From contig JAIQBT010000070.1 of the NCBI GenBank assembly GCA_020035195.1, positions 1-38,509 on the forward strand: 38,509 bases of DNA, read 5' to 3'. This document shows, in pieces, positions 10,788-19,813 of the stretch. A model generated the notes under the pieces. It saw only the letters and a list, made by a program, of their open reading frames with translations. It did not search any database and was not told the DNA's origin. The first letter of the stretch is position 1; the number at the start of each line of letters is the position of its first letter. Made by a program: the position numbers and the translations under genes. Source of the stretch: Methylotenera sp. Its GTDB lineage: Bacteria; Pseudomonadota; Gammaproteobacteria; Burkholderiales; Methylophilaceae.

Positions 10788-11828
10788 TCATTTTTTTTCA
10801 AACAGGTAATGGCCTACCCACCATTCTTGGCCAGCGTTGTAGCCAAACAACTCGGCACAAGCCATGAAGAAAATGCGCCAGCGCTGACGCCACAGCACGA
10901 CGTTTTCCGCGCCGTAACAATCGGCCAAAATGCCGTTAATGACTACTTCGTTATGGGCCATATTGACCAACCATGCATTGGCAGTTTTTTCGTAGTGCGT
11001 GCCATCCCAGCGCCATTGCCTGCTTAATTTTAGGTGTTTTTGAAATTGGCTGGGGGTGTCGTCGCTGGGCATGAAGCCGCCGGAAAAAAAGAATTGGCTC
11101 ATCCAGTCGTCGTCGCCTTGCACTTCAAAAGCGTAGGGCACGTCTTTGTGGCAAAAGATGTGCATGAAAAACTTCCCTTGCGGGGACAGCCAGCGCTTGA
11201 TTTTTTCAAACAGCACTTCGTAGTTGCGCATGTGCTCAAACATCTCGACCGAAACGACGCGATCAAAGCGCTGCTCGGTATCAAAATTATTCATGTCGCA
11301 GGTGATGACATTCAGGTTGTTTAAATTTTCTTTATTAGCGATGGCTAAAATAAAATCGCGTTGCGATTTGGAGTTGGACACCGAGGTGATTTGGCTGTTG
11401 GGGTAATGCCTGGCCATCCATAAGGATAAAGAACCCCAGCCGCAACCCAATTCCAAAATGGCCTGACCATTTTTTAAATCCGCGTGCAGGGTGGTCTGGG
11501 TCAGAGCCTGCTGTTCAGCATCGTCTAAATGATGGATGCCGTTTGGCCAATAGCAACTGCTGTATTTTCGGTGTTTGCCCAGCACTAAATCAAAGAAGGC
11601 GGCAGGCACTTCGTAGTGTTGGGCATTGGCCATTTCTGGCAAGGGGGCGATTTGTGCCTGTCGCATGCTTTGAAAAAACTGGGCACGGAGCTCGCTGGCG
11701 ATTTCCGTGTTGCCGGCAGAAATATCAATCAAACGTTGTTGGCTAAGCTGGCGTATGCCAAATCGAATAAGAAAATCGGGCATTAAACCCGACTCGGATA
11801 AACGGATGGCCGCCTTAGAAAAAATCAT
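10788..11828 (-). CDS. second CFA-synthase-like SAM-dependent methyltransferase
   Basis: 346 aa; HYEVPAAFFDLVLGKHRKYSSCYW, ILELGCGWGSLSLWMA, RVVSVEMFEHMRNYE. Confidence 0.9.
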   Translation of the reverse strand: MIFSKAAIRLSESGLMPDFLIRFGIRQLSQQRLIDISAGNTEIASELRAQFFQSMRQAQIAPLPEMANAQHYEVPAAFFDLVLGKHRKYSSCYWPNGIHHLDDAEQQALTQTTLHADLKNGQAILELGCGWGSLSLWMARHYPNSQITSVSNSKSQRDFILAIANKENLNNLNVITCDMNNFDTEQRFDRVVSVEMFEHMRNYEVLFEKIKRWLSPQGKFFMHIFCHKDVPYAFEVQGDDDWMSQFFFSGGFMPSDDTPSQFQKHLKLSRQWRWDGTHYEKTANAWLVNMAHNEVVINGILADCYGAENVVLWRQRWRIFFMACAELFGYNAGQEWWVGHYLFEKK

Positions 11829-11927
11829 TTTTTGCCTTTAATAAATAGATATACATTCGTATGAGTTAAAACCCTAAAAAAGGTTTAGCTGTTTGAACAA
11901 TTTCTTAGTTATACACTCAGAGTGATC

Positions 11928-12440
11928 ATGAAAAATTTACAAAAATTATACCTAGCCGGCGGCTGTTATTGGGGCATGGAAGAATTATTTCGCCACATGC
12001 CCGGCGTTGTGGCTACCCAAGTAGGATTTTCCGGGGGGCACATCGCTAATGTGGCCTACCGTGAAGTGACCACTGGCACCACTGGCCATGCCGAAACACT
12101 GATGGTGGAGTTTGATGCAGACCAGGTCAGCTTAAGGCACCTGCTGTTTGAGTTCTTTCGGGTGCACAACCCGACCAAACCGAATCAGCAGGGTAATGAC
12201 CTAGGCACGCAATACCGTTCCGCTATTTTTTATACCAACGATGCGCAAAAAGCCATGGCCGAACAAGTGATTGCCACCGTCGATGCCTCTGGCCAATGGG
12301 GCATGCCGCTGGTGACTACACTGGAAGCATTTCAGGCCTTCTACCCGGCGGAAGAAAAACACCAGAAATACATCATGCAATTTCCCGATGGCTACACATG
12401 CCACCACAGGCGCAATTTTGATTTGGGTGAAACAGCATGA
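11928..12440 (+). CDS. msrA: peptide-methionine (S)-S-oxide reductase MsrA
   Basis: LAGGCYWGMEELFRHMPGV...GYTCHHRR; ATG at 11928 preferred over in-frame GTG at 11922. Confidence 0.93.
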   Translation: MKNLQKLYLAGGCYWGMEELFRHMPGVVATQVGFSGGHIANVAYREVTTGTTGHAETLMVEFDADQVSLRHLLFEFFRVHNPTKPNQQGNDLGTQYRSAIFYTNDAQKAMAEQVIATVDASGQWGMPLVTTLEAFQAFYPAEEKHQKYIMQFPDGYTCHHRRNFDLGETA

Positions 12441-12976
12441 TTAAGCTACTGCTACTGCTACTGCTTGTTAGCGTGGTGGCCTTGGCGCTGTTCCTTTATT
12501 TTCAATTTTCAGCCCGCGCGCAGCCCAAGGTCGGTGAGCCGGCGCCACCTTTTAGCTTGCCCGATCAACACGACCAACGGCAACGCTTATCTGACTTTAA
12601 AGGGCATTGGTTAGTGCTGTATTTTTACCCCAAAGACGACACGCCAGGTTGCACGAAAGAAGCCTGTCACTTTCGTGACGATCACACGGCTTTGCAACAA
12701 TACGGCGCCAAGGTGGTGGGCATCAGTGTCGACAGCAGTGCAGCGCACGCCCAATTTGCCAATAAATACCGTCTGCCTTTTCCGCTATTGGCCGATACGT
12801 CGGGTCAAGTTGCTCAGTCCTACGGCGCCTTGATGCATTTGGGTTGGCTAAAGCTGGCTAAACGCCATACTTTTCTCATAGACCCGGAAGGCAGGGTGGC
12901 CAAAGTGTATGTGAATGTGGACCCCAACACCCATAGCCAAACCTTGCTAAAAGACATTCAAGCTTTGCAGGAGTAG
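12437..12976 (+). CDS. peroxiredoxin, Bcp/PrxQ family, with N-terminal membrane anchor
   Basis: 179 aa; YFYPKDDTPGCTKEACHFRDD; N-terminal hydrophobic LLLLLLVSVVALALFLYF; 4-bp overlap with msrA. Confidence 0.93.
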   Translation: MIKLLLLLLLVSVVALALFLYFQFSARAQPKVGEPAPPFSLPDQHDQRQRLSDFKGHWLVLYFYPKDDTPGCTKEACHFRDDHTALQQYGAKVVGISVDSSAAHAQFANKYRLPFPLLADTSGQVAQSYGALMHLGWLKLAKRHTFLIDPEGRVAKVYVNVDPNTHSQTLLKDIQALQE

Positions 12977-12979
12977 ACC

Positions 12980-13393
12980 ATGACTAAACCGCGTTTTTAT
13001 ATCCCCGGCATTTTTCTGTTGTTAGGCTTAGCCTATGCCATCAACATGGATTGGTTGCAGGCACCTCAAGCAAGAGCACCCACGCCCCTAGAAAAGGCCG
13101 GCAATGACTGTGCCGGTATTGCTGACAATGCGGTGGCCCACATGCAGGCGGTCGTGGCTTTTCAAGTGCTGGAAAAAGAGGGGCGTAAGATTAATGTCAT
13201 GCGGCGTTGCATGGCAGACCATGGCTACATGGCAAACCCTAAATGGTTGGCCTACGGTGCACCGATGGCCAAGGAGCAGGCCTTAAAGAATGGCATATCC
13301 GAAGCCGAAGCCATAGAAAGCCTTAGGCGCCTTAACATGATGGTCTTCACGGCCAAAGACCAACAGCCTATTTACTGGGTGGCAAAGCCTTAG
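12980..13393 (+). CDS. hypothetical membrane-anchored/exported protein
   Basis: 137 aa, N-terminal hydrophobic segment, starts 3 bp after the peroxiredoxin stop. Confidence 0.65.
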   Translation: MTKPRFYIPGIFLLLGLAYAINMDWLQAPQARAPTPLEKAGNDCAGIADNAVAHMQAVVAFQVLEKEGRKINVMRRCMADHGYMANPKWLAYGAPMAKEQALKNGISEAEAIESLRRLNMMVFTAKDQQPIYWVAKP

Positions 13394-14399
13394 ATTGTTT
13401 CAAGGCCACGATGTTGCTGGCCAACAATTCCGCGGCATAGGGGTCCAAGCTGTTAATGCGCTGCGTCAATTTTTCCAGGGCATCAAAATCGGCTTCCTGC
13501 AAAGCGATTTTCGATTGTTGCATGAAGACCTCAAGGTGCTGCGGATTCAAGCTCAATGCTTTATTTAACTCATTTTTAGCCAATGGTGCACGGTTTAAAC
13601 CGTGGTCAGCGACGCCTAAGTAATACCAGGCATCAGGGGCCTCAGGTTGGCTTTTGGTCCAAGCCTCAGCGATGGCGTGTAAGGTAGGCCAATCCTTATT
13701 TTGATAGGGAATTACCACCTGCATAAAATAGGGTTGTTGATCAAAAGGCAACGCCCAAAATGGCGACTCGTCTGTATTTAAACTCAATAATTCTTTGCTG
13801 GCGATGAGTGCTCTTATCCATTCCACCGGCAAGCTGTAATAGAAACCTTGCGGTCCTGGGCTTTTAAAGGTGGTCATGCCGATTAAATTCAGCTTTTTGT
13901 CAAACAGTGCACCGCCACTAGATCCCAATGAAAATGCCGTGTTAGAACGGATAATGAGGCTGCCATCCATGGCGTATTTGGCCTTGATTGAGCCGTACGA
14001 TGGTTGCGGTACGTTGTTGCCATTGGGGTAGCCCAAACTAAACACGTCTTCTTCTATGGCCAAGCTGGCCGAGTCGCGTAAATTGACCGGCTTAAACGGC
14101 AAGCCTTCAAATTTGAGGGCGCACAAGTCATGCTTCCAGTCGGCTTTTAGGGCGATGGGTTTGTAGCCATCGTTGTATTTGGCGACGTTGGCCCCTTTGC
14201 CATTGGCTAACACGTGGCAATTGGTCACTACGTATTCTGGGCTGACAACCACGCCTGTGCCTGTACCTACCGTGCCGTTACCCAGCTCAACGGAAATTTG
14301 CACGATGGAATGGTGCAAGGACAGCAGTTCACCTATGCTGGGTTGGGCGATCACTTGGCTGGCTTGGGCCAGCAAAAAAAGCGCGATGAGATTTTTCAT
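13368..14399 (-). CDS. trypsin-like serine protease with C-terminal TPR-like region
   Basis: 343 aa, signal peptide; VVTNCHVLA (His), HDLCAL (Asp), LGSSGGAL (Ser); TPR-like tail. Confidence 0.88.
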   Translation of the reverse strand: MKNLIALFLLAQASQVIAQPSIGELLSLHHSIVQISVELGNGTVGTGTGVVVSPEYVVTNCHVLANGKGANVAKYNDGYKPIALKADWKHDLCALKFEGLPFKPVNLRDSASLAIEEDVFSLGYPNGNNVPQPSYGSIKAKYAMDGSLIIRSNTAFSLGSSGGALFDKKLNLIGMTTFKSPGPQGFYYSLPVEWIRALIASKELLSLNTDESPFWALPFDQQPYFMQVVIPYQNKDWPTLHAIAEAWTKSQPEAPDAWYYLGVADHGLNRAPLAKNELNKALSLNPQHLEVFMQQSKIALQEADFDALEKLTQRINSLDPYAAELLASNIVALKQSKALPPSK

Positions 14400-14525
14400 G
14401 GGTGGCTTACCTTGTGAGAACAGACAAAATACCTATGCACTTGGTCTCTTGCGCACCCACTAGGTTCAATTAACTTACCTGGCTGCTTGCCTAACACCGC
14501 ATGGCAAGGGCGTAAGCGTGCTGGG

Positions 14526-16112
14526 CTATTTGGGCTGGGCTAAATGCGCGTTATGAAACGCGTGGCATGACATGCAACTGCTGGCAATGCGTTTGGGTTT
14601 AGGGCTGTTGCCGGAATGGCAGCGTAAACAGGTTTTTCTGTCCGGCATGGCCACGTCGGCACTGCTTTCTGATTGCTCCACCTGATGGCAGGCTACGCAT
14701 TTTTGTGTGCGGTGCGAGGCGTGATTAAATTGCGCTTTGCTAAACCAATCTTGGCTAATCCTGACTTTTTTAACACGCCATGGCGCGCTGCTGTCTTTAT
14801 GGCTGGCTTGAATTTCGTGGCAATAGGCGCAGCCATTTTCTTTGAGGGAATTGGCATAGCGGGCTTGGTCTTTAGGCGCCTTCACTTTGAGGGCGTTCAT
14901 CACCGTTTCTTCATCGCCATGCGGCACGCTAAAGCTTTGTTTGCCTAAGCCTAATTGCAGTTGGTTTGCATGGCACAGTTGGCAGTCGCGCTTAAAATCA
15001 ATCGGCTGTATGCGCATTTCCTTGCCCTCACCTTGGTGGCAATTGCTGCAACTTAATTCACGAATGTCCATGACCCCGTTGGGCCCTTGCACCAGACCCA
15101 CGTGTTGGGAATGCGGAAACTTCAAACCGGAATGCTCCACTAAACGCGTCTTATTCGTTTGTGGAATGCGCTCTAGGCTGGTTTTCCCCAGTTGGTCATG
15201 GTGCTCACGGATGAAGCTGAGTTTAAATTCTGGGTGGCTACGGTCAAAATCTTTGACATCGGCTAAGGTGCTTTTAGCATCCACCGCTTTGATGTCCGCA
15301 TGGCAATTGACACAATTGTTGTTGTCTTGCTTGGCCAGTGGATGTGGTGCTTTGTGTTCTCTATGGCACTCAGCGCAGCGCATGCCATCCGACAAGCGGC
15401 CGCTGCTGTTAAACACGCGTTTTTGTAAAGCAGGATCGGCGATGTGTGCGGCGGTGTTCTGATGGCATTTCACGCAGGCCTGATCTTTAACCTGTTGGGT
15501 TAATTTTTCGTGGCAATTAAAGCACTGTGAGCCGAAATGCAAATGCGCATTTGAGACATGGCCTGGGCTCCAAACTCGGTCAAAGCCTAATGGAAGCTGC
15601 GCCATGGTTTTGTTTAGGGATGGAATTAGATTTTGTGCCAAAGGCAGGGCAATAAACACCAAGGCAATAAAAGCCGCCATCCACAATGCTATGCGTCGTT
15701 TAAAGCTAGATGCACCGCGCAAGGGTTCGTGCGTGCGTAATTTTAAATCTTGAAAATCATCGGGTAGGCGTTGCAGCAATAACAAGGACACCGCAATGTC
15801 CACATCGGGCGGTGCCGGCTCAACTTTTAATTGGTAAGGGCCTATGCTGATGAGTTTGCCGTGGCTCAATTCTATATGTTGTTGCACCACGCCATCGACC
15901 GCTAGTTCGCCGTTGATGGCGACTAAATAAAGTTGCCCGTCGTCCAAGCGTTTGATGACGGCATGGTGCATGGCCAAGCGCGGGTCTAACAGATGAATGG
16001 TGCATTCGGCGCCGCGGCCTAGGCTGATTTCTTCAGACGTTAAGGTGCGGTAGTTGCGTGATAACACGCCGCGTGTGCTGTGGGAGATTTTAATTAATAG
16101 GCAATTGATCAT
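14526..16112 (-). CDS. FHA-domain, membrane-spanning decaheme c-type cytochrome
   Basis: 528 aa; N-terminal FHA-like ISLGRGAECTIHLLDPRLAMHHAVI; one TM (RIALWMAAFIALVFIALPLA); ten CxxCH motifs (CFNCH, CVKCH, CAECH, CVNCH, CSNCH, CQLCH, CAYCH, CVACH, CLRCH, CMSCH). Confidence 0.9.
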   Translation of the reverse strand: MINCLLIKISHSTRGVLSRNYRTLTSEEISLGRGAECTIHLLDPRLAMHHAVIKRLDDGQLYLVAINGELAVDGVVQQHIELSHGKLISIGPYQLKVEPAPPDVDIAVSLLLLQRLPDDFQDLKLRTHEPLRGASSFKRRIALWMAAFIALVFIALPLAQNLIPSLNKTMAQLPLGFDRVWSPGHVSNAHLHFGSQCFNCHEKLTQQVKDQACVKCHQNTAAHIADPALQKRVFNSSGRLSDGMRCAECHREHKAPHPLAKQDNNNCVNCHADIKAVDAKSTLADVKDFDRSHPEFKLSFIREHHDQLGKTSLERIPQTNKTRLVEHSGLKFPHSQHVGLVQGPNGVMDIRELSCSNCHQGEGKEMRIQPIDFKRDCQLCHANQLQLGLGKQSFSVPHGDEETVMNALKVKAPKDQARYANSLKENGCAYCHEIQASHKDSSAPWRVKKVRISQDWFSKAQFNHASHRTQKCVACHQVEQSESSADVAMPDRKTCLRCHSGNSPKPKRIASSCMSCHAFHNAHLAQPK

Positions 16113-16127
16113 GGTGGTTAAAATCGC

Positions 16128-16958
16128 TTACCAATAAAAAAAGACCGCGAGCACATGGGCTATCATGGCCATCAATAAGGCGATGGCAAAAGGCACGTGG
16201 AAGTAGAGCCAAAAGCCCATGCGTGCCCGGTACATCAAATCTTGCCTGGCGCGTTTCACCAAGGATTCGCGGCGCACCATAATCGAGTACAAGTCGCGGT
16301 AAAGTTTACGCTGGTCGGCCGGTAAATCTTGCCCTAGCATGGTGAGCTCTTCGACGGCCATGGCCGTTGGGCAATCCGGTTGAAACCCGCGAAGTTGCTC
16401 TAACAAACCTATGCCTATGGAGGTTTCGCGGCAGGCGCGCATCACCGTGTTATTGATGTCGTCTGGCATTACCAAGGCAATTTGGCGCGCCATTTTGTCC
16501 GACTCGGCGATACGCAATAACAGGCCATCTAAATTGTCCTCGCCCATGTTTTCCGTCATCAAGCGCGGGTAGATCATGTAGGCATAGTTACCAAAAAAGC
16601 CACTCACCACCACAATCAATAAGAGGCCGTAGGTCACCGTGTGTATATTTAAACCGTAATTAAAGCCGCTGTGAAAGGTGGCAATAAAGGTCAGGGCTGT
16701 GCCTAAATAGATGTGGGCAGACAGCCAGGCTTGGGTGGTGCCACTGCTGCGGTAACGGCGTTTGCGGATGCCATACCATGCCATCCAAAACACCAAGGCC
16801 GCTGAGATGGTGCCTAAGGTGTAACCCAGCCAACTGCCGCCGTAATGGCCGACCGCCGGTTCAAAGACCAGGAAGGCCGCGAAGGCGAGTAAAATCATCA
16901 CCACCGCCAGTTTGAAGTAGCGGTATTTTTTGTAATCGAAAATATTGCTGTGTTGCAT
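16128..16958 (-). CDS. b-type cytochrome-like integral membrane protein
   Basis: 276 aa, about 5 TM helices with histidines (SAHIYLG, TFHSGF, NIHTVTY, YFHVPF, IAHVLAV) and a hydrophilic loop of about 100 aa. Confidence 0.7.
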   Translation of the reverse strand: MQHSNIFDYKKYRYFKLAVVMILLAFAAFLVFEPAVGHYGGSWLGYTLGTISAALVFWMAWYGIRKRRYRSSGTTQAWLSAHIYLGTALTFIATFHSGFNYGLNIHTVTYGLLLIVVVSGFFGNYAYMIYPRLMTENMGEDNLDGLLLRIAESDKMARQIALVMPDDINNTVMRACRETSIGIGLLEQLRGFQPDCPTAMAVEELTMLGQDLPADQRKLYRDLYSIMVRRESLVKRARQDLMYRARMGFWLYFHVPFAIALLMAMIAHVLAVFFYW

Positions 16959-16968
16959 GGCTTGAGTA

Positions 16969-19467
16969 TTAATCCTCGTCGTCGTTCATTAGTTTGGCGT
17001 CGCCACCTGCGCCACCGGCGTAGCTTAACAAGGCTTCCGGTTTTACCCGGAGCGCTGCGCCCACAGGGCATGCCCGCACGCACACGGGGCCGCCGCTGAT
17101 GTCTTTACACATATCGCATTTCACCGCCACTTTGGCGCCGTCTGTGACCGGTACGGATTTGGGTTTGATGCCCAAGAGCATTTGCACGATGCTGGGTTCT
17201 TTTTGCTCGTGTATCACCGACATTTGTATCACGTCGTACGGGCAGTTTTCTTGGCAATTGCCGCAGCCTATGCAACTGTCGTCTATGTAGACCTCGCCAT
17301 GCGGCGCTCGGTGTATGGCGTCCGGCGGGCAATCTTTCATGCAATGCGGGTGCTCGCAATGGCGGCAGGAAGTCGGCACGCGGATGTTGGCAAAAATAGG
17401 GCCGGCATCGCGGTCTAATCGAGTGGCGCCGCCGTGGGTGTCTGCACACGCTTGCTCGCAATGGTTGCAACGCACGCACAAGGATTCATCAATCAGCAAC
17501 ACGTCGGTGGCTTCGCCCAGGCCTTGTTGGATTAAAAAGGAAATTAAGTTGGATGGGCTGGATTGCTTGCCCGTGACGTTATTGCTTTCAAACGCCGTTT
17601 CTAGCTGCTGGCGATTTTCTTGATCCTGCAAATGCTGCAGGTAGCGCGCATCCAATTCGCCGCGTATTTCTGGGTTACGCGCAATGATGTCGCGCATGCG
17701 CCCGGCCTCAATAAACACCGCTTCCGTGGCTATCGCCGCACGCACCGTGGCATAGCGGGGTTCACCCGAAATCAAAGACATCTCGCCGACATAGTGCCCG
17801 GCAGCCACATAGAACAGCACCACCTCGCGCCCCCCTATCATGTGTGACACGGTTACCGATCCGCTTTGTATGAGGTAGAGGCCATCGGCCTCATCGCCTT
17901 CATGGAATAATTCCTCGCCGGCGGCGTAGTTTTTTAAGGTGGCGTTATTCGCCACATCGTTTAGATCTTTTTCGCTAAGCGACAAGCCTATGCAAAGGTG
18001 GATGATGGTTTTAATGGCCACCTCATTTAAGATGCGGCGCATGGATTGCACGGAATCAATCAGCTTCTGCATCACCCGTCTAGGCGTTTCAATTAACACG
18101 CAGGCTTGCGTGGCACGCACGGTACCGGCGCGGCGGCGGCCAGAGACCAGAGCCAGCTCGCCAAAGAACTCACCGGCTTTGAGAGTGCCATCGGGCACAT
18201 CGTCGTCGTCTATCAGTATGTCCAACTCGCCTTCGACAATAAAAAAGAAGGTGGTGCTGTAATCGTTGCGTTTAAATATAACATCGCCGGCTTGTGGCAA
18301 TAAAATGGCGCTTTCTAATACCAGCTCACGCAGTTGCAAGGTGCTGAGCATGGCCAGCAAAGGCACGCTTTTGCGTATTTTTTCCAAGACGTCGTCTATG
18401 CCACGGTCCGTGCAAAAGCTGGCAAATTTTTCACGCAATAATTGACTGTCGGCCGGCTCAACCGGGTTTCCCAGAATATGCTCAATGACATCGTAGCCTT
18501 GATTAATGCCTTGCTTGATCAGCGGGTAGCCGGCTAGTGCGCCTATGACATACAAGCCAGGCACGCTGGATTCATAGTGCGACGACAATTGCGGTAAGGC
18601 ATACAAATCAGGGGTGGAAAAGCCCACGCCAAAACTTTCTAACAAGGGCCGTGGCGATAGCGCACCCAAGCGAGCAATGACGCGGTGGCAAGGTATACGC
18701 TCTACCCCATTGGCCGTGTTGGCGAACACTGTAATGGGGTAGTCGCCCGTGGCATTCGCTTCTATGGATTGCGGTTTGGTCTCCAGCAACCAGTCCAACA
18801 CCCCGCGTTTTTTCGCTTCGGTTAATTGACTAAGGTTGATCTCCTTACAATTGCTGAAGTCTTCCGCGCGATTGAGGATGATGAGTTGGTTGCGCGCCGA
18901 TAAGGCGATGGCGTTTTCCACGCCGCTGTCACCGCCACCAATGACTACGATGGTTTCATTTTGGTAAGCATCGGGATCATCCAGTTGGTATTGAATTTGT
19001 GGCAAATCGCCGCCTGGAATGTCCAGTTGGCGTAAGCTGCCTTGCACGCCCATGGCCAGCACGGCATTTTTAGTGCGTAGGCTGCTGCCGTCGTCCAGTT
19101 CCACTAATAAGCCATCGGCTTGTTGCTGTATGCCCACGGCTTTTGCCCCATAGCGCACATTCACTTGGTGCTCGGCCATGGTCTGTTCCCAGGTCTGCAA
19201 TACCGATTCGCGCGAGGATGCCGTGAAAGGCAAAGCGCTGCGCAAGGGTAAGCCGCGCGGTTCAGACATCACCAATTTGCCGCGCTGGTAATTGCGCACG
19301 GTATTGGCAGGGGCTTGTTCTGCTTCTAATAATAAGTAGCTCAAGCCTTGTTGGCTGGCGCGCACGGCCGCGGACAAGCCGCTAGGACCAGCGCCTATGA
19401 TGACGATGTCATATAAGGGGTTGGTCGCCGACTTGGCTGACTTTTTATTTTTTTCAGCTTTTGCCAT
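16969..19467 (-). CDS. fused FAD/NAD(P) oxidoreductase + two cyclic-nucleotide-binding domains + 4x[4Fe-4S] ferredoxin domain
   Basis: 832 aa; DIVIIGAGPSGLSAA and VVIGGGDSGVENA dinucleotide motifs; two cNMP-type segments (FFGELALVSGRRRAGTVRA, YVGEMSLISGEPRYATVRA); four cysteine clusters (CVRCNHCEQAC, CRHCEHPHCMKDCP, CIGCGNCQENCP, CDMCKDISGGPVCVRACP). Confidence 0.93.
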   Translation of the reverse strand: MAKAEKNKKSAKSATNPLYDIVIIGAGPSGLSAAVRASQQGLSYLLLEAEQAPANTVRNYQRGKLVMSEPRGLPLRSALPFTASSRESVLQTWEQTMAEHQVNVRYGAKAVGIQQQADGLLVELDDGSSLRTKNAVLAMGVQGSLRQLDIPGGDLPQIQYQLDDPDAYQNETIVVIGGGDSGVENAIALSARNQLIILNRAEDFSNCKEINLSQLTEAKKRGVLDWLLETKPQSIEANATGDYPITVFANTANGVERIPCHRVIARLGALSPRPLLESFGVGFSTPDLYALPQLSSHYESSVPGLYVIGALAGYPLIKQGINQGYDVIEHILGNPVEPADSQLLREKFASFCTDRGIDDVLEKIRKSVPLLAMLSTLQLRELVLESAILLPQAGDVIFKRNDYSTTFFFIVEGELDILIDDDDVPDGTLKAGEFFGELALVSGRRRAGTVRATQACVLIETPRRVMQKLIDSVQSMRRILNEVAIKTIIHLCIGLSLSEKDLNDVANNATLKNYAAGEELFHEGDEADGLYLIQSGSVTVSHMIGGREVVLFYVAAGHYVGEMSLISGEPRYATVRAAIATEAVFIEAGRMRDIIARNPEIRGELDARYLQHLQDQENRQQLETAFESNNVTGKQSSPSNLISFLIQQGLGEATDVLLIDESLCVRCNHCEQACADTHGGATRLDRDAGPIFANIRVPTSCRHCEHPHCMKDCPPDAIHRAPHGEVYIDDSCIGCGNCQENCPYDVIQMSVIHEQKEPSIVQMLLGIKPKSVPVTDGAKVAVKCDMCKDISGGPVCVRACPVGAALRVKPEALLSYAGGAGGDAKLMNDDED

Positions 19468-19683
19468 CGATTGCGAGGTATTTGTTTGAGGGTAGGGGTG
19501 CTTGCATGCTGATTAATGGGTGCTTATTTGCCTAAAGGGATTGCCTGATAATTAAGCCTAACCCCTGTTTGGGAGGCAATATGGTTGCGTGCTGGCATGG
19601 TTGGATAGTGGCATATTCGCCCCTATAAGTCAAAAGCCAGCGGACAAAACAGCAGGCTAATTTATACGCTGCTTGTGTGATGT

Positions 19684-19707
19684 AAATGTTACAAAAATGT
19701 AACATTT
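19684..19707. promoter_or_regulatory. spaced palindrome, candidate operator
   Basis: AAATGTTACA-AAAA-TGTAACATTT, perfect 10-bp arms, between divergent genes. Confidence 0.5.
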
Positions 19708-19744
19708 TCCTTGAGCCAAAGCTTTTTTCATGGTATTTTTGCAC

Positions 19745-19761
19745 TGCGTCAAATTGACGCA
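19745..19761. promoter_or_regulatory. palindrome, candidate operator
   Basis: TGCGTCAA-A-TTGACGCA, perfect 8-bp arms. Confidence 0.45.
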
Positions 19762-19788
19762 TGTTAAGGCGTGCTACGAAAAGATTAA

Positions 19789-19813
19789 AAATAGCCTGTT
19801 TCGCTGGCTATTT
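19789..19813. repeat. inverted repeat/hairpin in the cox leader
   Basis: AAATAGCC-tgtttcgct-GGCTATTT, perfect 8-bp arms. Confidence 0.5.

Noticed and set aside
11829-11927. ECF sigma-E-like promoter (TGATCA followed by TAAGAA on the minus strand)
   Set aside because: Spacing is about 15 bp rather than the expected 17-18 and the -35 is imperfect; not reliable by eye
14887-15462. 191-aa plus-strand ORF antisense to the decaheme cytochrome gene
   Set aside because: Composition follows the opposite strand's codons; no recognisable domain; the cytochrome frame is strongly supported
19532-19762. 76-aa minus-strand ORF upstream of the FAD-cNMP gene
   Set aside because: Low-quality sequence covering palindromes in a regulatory gap; no family resemblance
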